Source of the DNA: Mesorhizobium sp.
Lineage (GTDB): Bacteria; Pseudomonadota; Alphaproteobacteria; Rhizobiales; Rhizobiaceae
DNA length: 64,000 bases
Assembly: GCA_004020365.1 (NCBI GenBank)
Contig: SAQR01000007.1
Span: forward strand, 62,001-126,000
Direction: 5' to 3'
This document shows, piece after piece, positions 50,867 through 58,167 of the stretch (its first letter is position 1; each line of letters begins with the position of its first letter). The position numbers and the translations under genes are program-made. The notes under the pieces were generated by a model that worked only from the letters and a program-made list of their open reading frames with translations, was not told the origin of the DNA and ran no database searches.

Positions 50867-52014
50867 TGGATTTCGCGCTGAACGAGGAGCAGCGTATCCT
50901 GCGTGGCCAGATCCTTCGCTTCGCGCAAGATAAGCTCAATAAAGATGTCAGGCAGCGCGACCGAGACCAAATATTCCAGCGCGAGTTGTGGGGGGCTTGC
51001 GCGCAGATGGGCCTGACCGGCCTGCCAGTCCCCCAGGCCTACGGGGGACCCGGTCTCGATTCCCTGTCCACGGCCATTGCAATCGATGCGCTTGGCTACG
51101 GCTGCGAGGATTCCGGCTTGGTCTTCTCGATTTGCGCCCACCTTCTGGCCTGCGTGGTGCCGATTTGGAAGTTCGGCACTGAAGAGCAGAAGAATCGATA
51201 TCTTCCGGGGCTCTGTGATGGCACTTTGATCGCAGCCAATGCGATGAGCGAACCGGAGTCGGGCTCCGATGCATTTGCGATGCAAACCCGGGCGGAGCCT
51301 CATGGCGACGGCTTTCTAATCAACGGCACGAAGACCTTCGTGAGCAACGGGCCGGTGGCAGATGTTGCCGTCGTCTTTGCTGTCACTGACCGCGCCAAGG
51401 GGTATTTCGGCGGCATCACGAGCTTCCTCGTGGACCGCGCGCTGCCCGGCTATCGGGTCGCGCAAAAGTTCGAAAAAATGGGACTGCGGACGTCTCCGAT
51501 CGGGGAGCTTGTCTTCGAGGACGTATTTGTTTCGAAGGACGCTGTTCTCGGTGGAGTGGGCGGCGGCTCCAGGCTGTTCGCTCATAGCATGGACTGGGAG
51601 CGGGCGTGCCTGTTCGCCAGTCATATAGGCACCATGGAGCGGCTTCTGGAAAAGGCAGTGGCCTATACGCGCACCCGACGTCAGTCCGGCCAGGCCATCT
51701 CCAAGCACCAGGCGGTCGCCCATAAGATTGCCGACATGAAGATGCAGGTGGAGGCGGCCCGACTGCTCGTCTACAAGGCGGCCTGGGGCCTTGAGCGCTC
51801 CCAGTCCGTTTCCCTCGACGCCGCTGTTTCGAAGCTCTTTGTGAGCGAATCGCTAGTTCGCACCACGCTCGATGTCGTCCAGGTCTTCGGCGGCTATGGT
51901 TTCTTAAGCGAATTCGAGGTCGAACGTGCCGTGCGTGATGCCATCGGCAGCAAGCTCTATTCCGGAACTTCTGAGATACAGCGCAACATTATTGCTGGCT
52001 GGCTGGGGCTTTGA
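50866..52014 (+). CDS. acyl-CoA-dehydrogenase-fold enzyme, predicted prolyl-S-carrier dehydrogenase
   Basis: A 382-residue flavoenzyme with the ACAD layout: helical N-domain, beta-domain with ANAMSEPESGSDAFAMQTRA, and C-domain with TRRQSGQAISKHQAVAHKIA and YSGTSEIQRNIIAGWL. The catalytic base is probably Glu245 in SMDWERACLFA, the position used by isovaleryl-CoA and prolyl-carrier dehydrogenases. YGGPGLDSLSTAIAIDALGY resembles the PltE/CloN3/RedW group more than fatty-acid ACADs. It would oxidise prolyl-S-carrier to pyrrole-2-carbonyl-S-carrier using FAD. Start is GTG, coupled to the preceding stop. Confidence 0.9.
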   Translation: MDFALNEEQRILRGQILRFAQDKLNKDVRQRDRDQIFQRELWGACAQMGLTGLPVPQAYGGPGLDSLSTAIAIDALGYGCEDSGLVFSICAHLLACVVPIWKFGTEEQKNRYLPGLCDGTLIAANAMSEPESGSDAFAMQTRAEPHGDGFLINGTKTFVSNGPVADVAVVFAVTDRAKGYFGGITSFLVDRALPGYRVAQKFEKMGLRTSPIGELVFEDVFVSKDAVLGGVGGGSRLFAHSMDWERACLFASHIGTMERLLEKAVAYTRTRRQSGQAISKHQAVAHKIADMKMQVEAARLLVYKAAWGLERSQSVSLDAAVSKLFVSESLVRTTLDVVQVFGGYGFLSEFEVERAVRDAIGSKLYSGTSEIQRNIIAGWLGL

Positions 52015-52273
52015 TGACGGCTGTGGTCAGAACCTGTCCGTCAAGAGGCGGCGTGTGCTGCCGCTGGGCCTGCCGTCAGTTCGCGAAAAAGGGCGACGCT
52101 CGATTTTGGTAGGGCAACCGGAGAGTGGTACTATCGCAACCCATGGAGCCACTGGGGCGAGGGCGCTTTTGTCGTTCGACCTGAGTGCGTCCGCCCAGCC
52201 CGTGGTCTCCGAACTTGCGGCTCAGAGGCGAAGAACCAGACCTGCCGCGACGCGTGAAAGGTAGGCTTTGTGG

Positions 52274-53425
52274 ATGCGGCTTCTCTATATACATTCTGCG
52301 CACGTCCCGGCGCTGGCCGCCAATGCGGTACAGGTCGCAAAGATGTGCCATGCATTTCGGGTTGCCGGAGCGGAGGTCCTGCTAGCGCTTCCACGCGCCT
52401 CCATGAATTCACGGGATCATTATGAAAAGATCGCGCGCGAATACGGATTCGCTACCGAGTTCCCATTCCGCGTTCTCCCTGTACCCTTTTGGCCTGTGCC
52501 CGGCCGGGAGCTTTTTTTTGCTGTGCTGGCGCTGCTTGCTGCGGTCTGGCTGCGGCCGCAAGTCGTCTTTACACGCTCGGCTACTGTAGCGCTTGTTTCT
52601 GCCGGACTTTTCCGGTTCACGACCGTTTTTGAGCTTCACGACCCGATTGGCAGTTTGAGCAGACGTCAGCGTCAACGCCTTGCCAAACTGATAGGCCTAG
52701 AGACATTCCGTATGCTGGTCGTCACGTCGCAACGTCTGCGGGACGACAGCATCCGCCTCTTTCCTCAACATGCGGGAAAATTTCTCATCGCGCCCAATGG
52801 CGCGGATCCTGTTCCGCCGAATGTCGAGCCATGCAGCCTCAGCGGCACGTTCAAGGTTGGTTATGTCGGACACCTGTATAAGGGAAAAGGCATGGAGATA
52901 ATAAGCGCGATTGCGCCTCGATGCGGCTGGGCGACATTTCACATCGTCGGGGGAACACCAGGCGATATAGAGTATTGGACATCGAAGCTGGCCAAATGCC
53001 CGAACATAGTGTTTCACGGCTACGTTCCTCACGCCGCGACATGTGCCTACTTGGCCGAAATGGACGTTGTACTCGCGCCCTATCTTAGAGATGTAGAGGG
53101 CCAGGGCGGCGGTCGAAATATCGCTGAGGGAATGTCGCCGCTCAAGCTCTTCGAATATATGGCGCATGGCAAACCCATAGTGTCCTCCGACCTGTCAGTT
53201 ATACGAGAAGTTTTGAGGGATAGCATCAACAGCGTTCTGGTGTCGCCAGACAACCCGTCCGACTGGGTCAAAGCTCTTCAGCGCCTGCGCGAAAACAAGG
53301 CGCTTCGGGATCAGATTGGTCAGCAGGCGAAGGCAGACTTTCTGTCCAGGTACAGCCGCATCGCACGCGCAACCAACATTCTAGAGGAAATCAAGAGCCG
53401 GATGCCGTCGAGCGGAAGCTCATAG
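52274..53425 (+). CDS. family 4 glycosyltransferase
   Basis: A 383-residue GT-B enzyme beginning MRLLYIHSAHVPALAANAVQ, with VGYVGHLYKGKGMEIISAI at the donor domain and NIAEGMSPLKLFEYMAHGKP holding the donor-binding E-x7-E pattern, then PIVSSDLSVIREVLRDSINS. It transfers a sugar during repeat-unit assembly. It lies 259 bases after the pyrrole-type operon on the same strand; that gap holds no recognised gene. ATG at 52274 is preferred over an in-frame TTG two codons upstream. Confidence 0.9.
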   Translation: MRLLYIHSAHVPALAANAVQVAKMCHAFRVAGAEVLLALPRASMNSRDHYEKIAREYGFATEFPFRVLPVPFWPVPGRELFFAVLALLAAVWLRPQVVFTRSATVALVSAGLFRFTTVFELHDPIGSLSRRQRQRLAKLIGLETFRMLVVTSQRLRDDSIRLFPQHAGKFLIAPNGADPVPPNVEPCSLSGTFKVGYVGHLYKGKGMEIISAIAPRCGWATFHIVGGTPGDIEYWTSKLAKCPNIVFHGYVPHAATCAYLAEMDVVLAPYLRDVEGQGGGRNIAEGMSPLKLFEYMAHGKPIVSSDLSVIREVLRDSINSVLVSPDNPSDWVKALQRLRENKALRDQIGQQAKADFLSRYSRIARATNILEEIKSRMPSSGSS

Positions 53426-53776
53426 GGCTGAACAATTTCTCGTGTTGAAGTCGGCTGCGCCGCCAGCAAGCCTGCTTTCCGTTCGCCGCAATGAGGCCCG
53501 TGGTCCGTCCTGAACCGTTGAATGGCAAGATCCGACCGGCTTTTTGCTGAGGTTCCGTGATGCGTTGCTCCGACCATCTCCCCGCCTCGCTGATCTTCGC
53601 ATTGAGCTAGCCTGCGAGATGCGCCACTGTCCGGCGACTGAACCGGCGCGAACCGATTGTGAGGCTTGATTTACTCGCTGGCGGCGGGATCGCCCGAAGC
53701 ACCAGAAATCAAAATTATCCGGTCAATCGGTCGGAAGATGGAATACATATTTAGCTTCCTGAGAAGCTGCTATACA
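53426..53776. other. intergenic region, nothing recognised
   Basis: It separates two convergent genes. I see no reading frame with family resemblance and no clear terminator, although the AT-rich part from 53690 lies just after the sugar-transferase stop. Confidence 0.4.
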
Positions 53777-55228
53777 TCAATAGACATTACGATCCGAAAA
53801 CATCAGTATTGCAGTTTTCCAAATTATCTTAATGTCGAGAAGCATGCTCCAGGATTTTATATACCAGAGGTCATGCTCAACGCGTTTTTCCATCCTCCAG
53901 AGTTCCTTCGTTTCCCCTCGAAAGCCATTGATCTGAGCCCAGCCTGTCAAGCCGGGTTTTACATGATGGCGATAAGCATAGCTCGCAATGATCACACTGT
54001 AGGTATCGTCATGAGCGACGGCGTGAGGTCGGGGCCCAACCAGGGACATCTCCCCGCGAAGCACATTGAACAATTGCGGCAGCTCGTCGATGTTTGAGCG
54101 GCGCAATATTCGGCCAAGTCGGGTAACCCGCGCATCATTACGCTGAGCCTGGCGAATTTGTGCACCGTTCTCCTGCACCGTCATAGATCGGAATTTGTAA
54201 ATATTGAACGGCTTACCGCCAAAACCTCGTCGCATCTGCCGGAACAGCACAGGGCGACCGTTCTCGATCGCTATGGCACATGCGACCAAGGCCATCAACG
54301 GACACAGGAACAGCAGTAACAGGGATGCAACAGCAATGTCGAACAACCGCTTGAGCAGGCGTTCGGCAGGCCTCAACGGCACACGCTGGACTTCGAAGGC
54401 TCGCTGCCAGCCGGTGTGCAGCGGGCTTCCAGCCAGGATTCTATCTATGTAGGCGTCGGCGAAAAGATAGATCGGCAGCGGGAGGCGGGACATTTCCTCC
54501 AGGATGCGTTCGATCAACTTCCGCTGGTCCCAAGAGCAAAAGAGATAAACTGCCCCATACGAGCCATTACGGAACGCAGCTTGTGCAGCTGCGACGGCGG
54601 CATGCACCGATCGTGCTGCGATCGTGCCGTCATCGTTCTCGATGTTCGAAACACCACAAACCGCGATGCCTTGTTGCCCAAGCTTGTTGATTATCCCCTG
54701 TTCCTTCCCAGGAACGCCGGAGTAAAACAGATAGACTGTGCGCAACACGAGTTTCTCAGCCGTCAGAAGCCGTTTCAGCCCACGCGCTAGAACCGCGTGG
54801 CCAGGCAGCAGGATTGGGAATCCGACCGCAAACGCCAGCGTCAAGGAGCCGCGCGAGAACGTCGACGTCGTCTTCGTGAGAAAGGCGAGCCAGAGAATTG
54901 AAAAGAAAACAAACAGCCAGCCGCTAATGAGTGTTTTGATCCTGCAGTGATCGTCCAGGATGCCACTAACCGTGTAGGCGCCCCTGGCGGTCATGAATGC
55001 GACCAGCAATAGGCCGGCGGTAACACTTAGGCAGATCGAATCCCAGATATCTGGCGGCCTCACGCCGAAGGCCCGATGGTAGAGCTCAATTGACGCAAGA
55101 AGTATTGTCTGTCCAAGGAGGAAATCAGCAGTTGCGAGAAACACGCAAACTGCTGCCACGGGGAGCCGTAGCGGCTCTACGCTCCGCTTCCAGAGCGCAC
55201 GCGACGCTTCGGTTGGTGCATGCCGCAT
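53777..55228 (-). CDS. EPS polyprenyl glycosylphosphotransferase (initiating sugar transferase)
   Basis: A 483-residue WbaP/PssA-like enzyme. The N-terminal half has about four membrane segments (AAVCVFLATADFLLGQTILL first) and a CoA-binding-like Rossmann part. The catalytic C-terminal 200 residues start KRLFDIAVASLLLLFLCPLM, then PVLFRQMRRGFGGKPFNIYK, RRSNIDELPQLFNVLRGEMS and GPRPHAVAHDD. It attaches the first sugar-1-phosphate (glucose or galactose) to undecaprenyl phosphate. It is divergent from the crp-like gene; the intergenic region between them exists in two more damaged copies. Confidence 0.95.
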   Translation of the reverse strand: MRHAPTEASRALWKRSVEPLRLPVAAVCVFLATADFLLGQTILLASIELYHRAFGVRPPDIWDSICLSVTAGLLLVAFMTARGAYTVSGILDDHCRIKTLISGWLFVFFSILWLAFLTKTTSTFSRGSLTLAFAVGFPILLPGHAVLARGLKRLLTAEKLVLRTVYLFYSGVPGKEQGIINKLGQQGIAVCGVSNIENDDGTIAARSVHAAVAAAQAAFRNGSYGAVYLFCSWDQRKLIERILEEMSRLPLPIYLFADAYIDRILAGSPLHTGWQRAFEVQRVPLRPAERLLKRLFDIAVASLLLLFLCPLMALVACAIAIENGRPVLFRQMRRGFGGKPFNIYKFRSMTVQENGAQIRQAQRNDARVTRLGRILRRSNIDELPQLFNVLRGEMSLVGPRPHAVAHDDTYSVIIASYAYRHHVKPGLTGWAQINGFRGETKELWRMEKRVEHDLWYIKSWSMLLDIKIIWKTAILMFSDRNVY

Positions 55229-55529
55229 AAGACGACCCCCCGAATCCTATTGCAGCCCTTCTCCTATGGGTCATGGCACACGCCATCCCATAAGGAGGGG
55301 GTTATCCCAACGGCTTCCAGTCGGTTAGATTTGATTTAAATGTCCCAGAGACATGTCGCTGTTACCCCGGGCACAGACGAGTCGCTATTTTATCGTATCC
55401 TAATGTGTTAATATTATCTGCCTTAACGCGTTCGCGTGAGAACGGACTGGAGGTCGGACTCGTTCTAAGAGGTGGTCAAGGCAACGCTTTAGGGGGCTGG
55501 GGCGCTTACCCTATCAGGGAGAGGGAGCC
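55229..55529. repeat. repeat copy R3: intact divergent promoter region of sugar transferase and crp-like gene
   Basis: This is the apparent parent of R1 and R2, because both flanking genes are intact here. It holds the shared block GCTGTTACCCCGGGCACAGA (55358-55377), an AT-rich stretch around 55385-55425 likely to contain promoters, and GAGAGGGAG as ribosome site for the crp-like gene. Confidence 0.75.
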
Positions 55530-56252
55530 ATGACAGAGAATGGCGCTGAGGTTCGAGTCAAACACCTGAACAGCATACGTTTATTTCGGCAATTTGGACA
55601 AGATACTCTTAGTGAAATGGCGAAAGCAGCCATCCTACGGAGGGTTCCAAAGAATAAAGTCTTAACCCACCTTGGGGATATACCGCGTTATATTTACTAT
55701 ATAATTCGCGGAAAAGTTCGTCTTAGTGTTCCTCTCTCAGACGGACGAGAATTTATCTTTTCCGATCTTGGTCCCGGTGACACTTTCGACTTGACTAGAT
55801 TGTTCATCGCGCGACACAGCAACATGAACGCTGCGTCAGTCGTGGACAGCGACTTGCTCCAAATCGAAGCAGCTTTCATGGCTAGCGTCTTCGACAAGCA
55901 CCCAGATCTCGCACTGAAGGTGATCCCGTACTTATGCCAAGCAACGCACGACGCGCAAGAGCGAGTGATCCACAGTGCGTCCAATGCCCTATCCATTCGA
56001 TTGGCGAGCACGGTCTTGCGATTGACTGAGACCCCGCACAGCACGGCTACCGTGAATGGAGCTATGCGCATCCACATTTCGCAGACCGACCTGGCGGCAA
56101 TGATCCCGGCGTCTCGAGCGAAAGTGAATCGTTGCCTGAGAGAATGGGAACGGCGGGATCTGACCCAATACGACCGCGGCTCGCTGACAATTCTCAATCG
56201 CACCGCATTAGAGTCTGTTGCACTTGGCTACTCGCGTTTGATCGTTCAATGA
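55530..56252 (+). CDS. Crp/Fnr-family transcriptional regulator
   Basis: A 240-residue regulator: a cNMP-binding-like beta barrel (residues about 20-130, with YIYYIIRGKVRLSV and GREFIFSDLGPGDTFD) and a winged helix with HISQTDLAAMIPASRAKVNR (about 182-201) as recognition region. The Arg/Ser/Thr set that binds cAMP in CRP is not evident and there are no Fnr-type Cys residues, so the signal is unknown. It is divergent from the initiating sugar transferase and likely regulates the EPS locus. GGGAG precedes the ATG. Confidence 0.92.
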   Translation: MTENGAEVRVKHLNSIRLFRQFGQDTLSEMAKAAILRRVPKNKVLTHLGDIPRYIYYIIRGKVRLSVPLSDGREFIFSDLGPGDTFDLTRLFIARHSNMNAASVVDSDLLQIEAAFMASVFDKHPDLALKVIPYLCQATHDAQERVIHSASNALSIRLASTVLRLTETPHSTATVNGAMRIHISQTDLAAMIPASRAKVNRCLREWERRDLTQYDRGSLTILNRTALESVALGYSRLIVQ

Positions 56253-56384
56253 TGCCTTTCCCGTATGCTCGGGCATCTCCACGCCATCCTCCGGGAAGAT
56301 AGTGAACCGGACGTGGTGGCGGTCGTGCTCGGATCGCCCGATAAGGTCCTTTACGTCGGCGTCGTAGGTCGGCGCACCGGACAT
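56249..56384 (-). pseudogene. fragment of a conjugative relaxase (DUF3363/VirD2-like)
   Basis: The minus-strand frame reads GAPTYDADVKDLIGRSEHDR then HHVRFTIFPEDGVEM. Intact relaxases of this group have D-R-H-H-x-R-F-I-V-S-P-E-D at the same place, after a GAP...D segment. Only about 45 codons remain. It suggests that an integrative conjugative element once touched this end of the EPS locus. Confidence 0.55.
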
Positions 56385-56562
56385 GTGCGCCTTCCCAGGC
56401 AACGAGACACCGCTCACTGCCGTGCAGACTGCGTCGACTGCGCCCGAGATTGGACAATGGCACGCATACGAGCACCGCCTCTTTGCTGCGCGCGGTGCGA
56501 CTTTGCTGTTGGGGAATCCGGGACTATTATCGGCGGCCCATGTACCTCACGTCGGGGGAAGA

Positions 56563-56856
56563 ATGGATCTGCAAGCCTTCAGAAATTCGATTGCGAAATC
56601 ACAGCCGCCCGCCGGCCTGAGTCCTGCCCTGGAGGCGCTGTGGTGGGATGCAAAGGGCGATTGGGATAAGGCGCACGAGCGCGCGCAGCTGCGCGACGAC
56701 GCGGCGGGCATGCGCGTGCATGCCTACCTGCATCGCAAGGAAGGCGATCAATCCAATGCGGGATATTGGTATCGTCGCTGCGATGCCACGCCATCGACCT
56801 TGACGCTTGAAGAGGAATGGCAAGAGTTGGCGCGTGCGTTTTTGGGGCAAAGCTGA
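56563..56856 (+). CDS. conserved hypothetical protein, 97 aa
   Basis: A 97-residue soluble protein. MDLQAFRNSIAKSQPPAGLS is followed by PALEALWWDAKGDWDKAHER, which looks like one TPR-like helical hairpin, then AYLHRKEGDQSNAGYWYRRC (a second hairpin). This layout is common in rhizobia as an uncharacterised protein. The start is fixed by GGGGGAAG directly upstream; a longer reading from 56383 has no ribosome site. It stands alone between the relaxase fragment and the propeller gene. Confidence 0.75.
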   Translation: MDLQAFRNSIAKSQPPAGLSPALEALWWDAKGDWDKAHERAQLRDDAAGMRVHAYLHRKEGDQSNAGYWYRRCDATPSTLTLEEEWQELARAFLGQS

Positions 56857-57108
56857 CGGCTTCCGCCGAAAGCCCGGCTTTGGCCGCGATCCCGTCGCCG
56901 TATGCAGGTTTTTCCCACGAGGCTACCGCCTTATCGACGATTCTGGCTTGCAGGACTAGGCGAGGGCAGGGGCTGCACTAGCTCCTGACTTTGATCAGCA
57001 AGCGGCACCGCGAGCACGGCATCTGCGGCGCGGCCGCCGCGGTGGCGCGAAAAGGATATTTGGATCGCTCGCTGTGCAACTTGAACCTCGCGATGTGAGG
57101 AGTTCGCC

Positions 57109-58080
57109 ATGTTCCGTACGATTGCGTCGGCCCTGTTCGCCGCGCTGCTCTGCTCGGTGGCCGCGCGTGCCACCGCGGAGGAGATCCGCTACTATCCTGT
57201 TCCGGAGGGCGCCGGCCCGCACGATGTCGCTCCGGCGCCGGATGGCTCCGTATGGTACACCGCCCAGGGTCAGGGCGCGCTTGGGCGGCTCGATCCTGAT
57301 ACAGGCGCCGTCGAGCAGATCACCCTCGGCGAAGCCTCGGCGCCGCACGGGGTGATCGTTGGTCCCGACGGCGCCGCCTGGGTGACCGACGGCGGCCTCA
57401 ACGCCATCGTGCGCGTCGATCCCGAAACGGAAGCGGTGAAGGCCTTTCCGCTCCCCGAGGGGCGCGGCAACGCCAATCTCAACACCGGGTCCTTCGACAA
57501 GGACGGGAGACTCTGGTTCACCGGGCAGGAGGGCATTTACGGCAGGCTCGATCCGGCGAGCGGCAAGGTCGACGTCTGGAATGCGCCGCGCGGTCGCGGC
57601 CCCTACGGGATCACGACCACGCCGTCCGGCGAGGTCTACTACGCCTCGCTGGCCGGTAACCATATCGCCCGGATCGATGTTTCGACCGGCGAGGCTTCCC
57701 CGATCGACCCGCCGACCGCGGACCAGGGCGCCCGCCGCGTCTGGTCCGATTCCAAAGGCCGCATCTGGGTCAGCGAATGGAACTCCGGCCAGGTTAGCGT
57801 CTTCGATCCGGCAGCAAATGATTGGCGCAGCTGGAAGCTGCCCGGAGACGCGCCACAGGCCTATGCCGTTTATGTCGATGACCGCGACAAGGTCTGGCTC
57901 ACCGATTTCAGCGCGAACGCCATCGTCCGCTTCGACCCGGAAACGCAGACCTTCGCGAGCTTCCCGTCCGACCGCGAAGACGCCAATGTGCGCCAGCTCA
58001 ACGGGCGCTCCGGCGAGGTATGGGGTGCGGAGTCCGGTACCGACCGCCTTGTCGTGATCGAGACCGAAACGGGCAAATAA
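57109..58080 (+). CDS. secreted beta-propeller, virginiamycin B lyase-like
   Basis: A 323-residue protein with a signal peptide (MFRTIASALFAALLCSVAAR, cut near ATAEE) and about seven repeats of about 42 residues built on patterns like GPHDVAPAPDGSVWYTAQGQ and GALGRLDPDTGAVEQ. This is the streptogramin (virginiamycin B) lyase/SGL-like propeller. True Vgb opens streptogramin B rings with a catalytic His and Mg2+, but most chromosomal homologues have unknown roles, so antibiotic resistance should not be assumed. It starts 252 bases after the small hypothetical gene. Confidence 0.85.
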   Translation: MFRTIASALFAALLCSVAARATAEEIRYYPVPEGAGPHDVAPAPDGSVWYTAQGQGALGRLDPDTGAVEQITLGEASAPHGVIVGPDGAAWVTDGGLNAIVRVDPETEAVKAFPLPEGRGNANLNTGSFDKDGRLWFTGQEGIYGRLDPASGKVDVWNAPRGRGPYGITTTPSGEVYYASLAGNHIARIDVSTGEASPIDPPTADQGARRVWSDSKGRIWVSEWNSGQVSVFDPAANDWRSWKLPGDAPQAYAVYVDDRDKVWLTDFSANAIVRFDPETQTFASFPSDREDANVRQLNGRSGEVWGAESGTDRLVVIETETGK

Positions 58081-58167
58081 GCAAAGCGGTCGAGGCAACG
58101 ACAAAGTGCAATTGCGGAGACCGCATGTCAGCGACTGTCTTTTGATACGGCGCAGGAAGATTCCGCT

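Noticed and set aside
50866-52014. Fatty-acid beta-oxidation acyl-CoA dehydrogenase
   Set aside because: It is translationally coupled to an adenylation and a carrier gene, no thiolase, hydratase or ETF genes are near, and its motifs resemble prolyl-carrier dehydrogenases more.
57109-58080. Streptogramin resistance gene
   Set aside because: Only the propeller fold is seen; chromosomal homologues with signal peptides are common and mostly not resistance enzymes.
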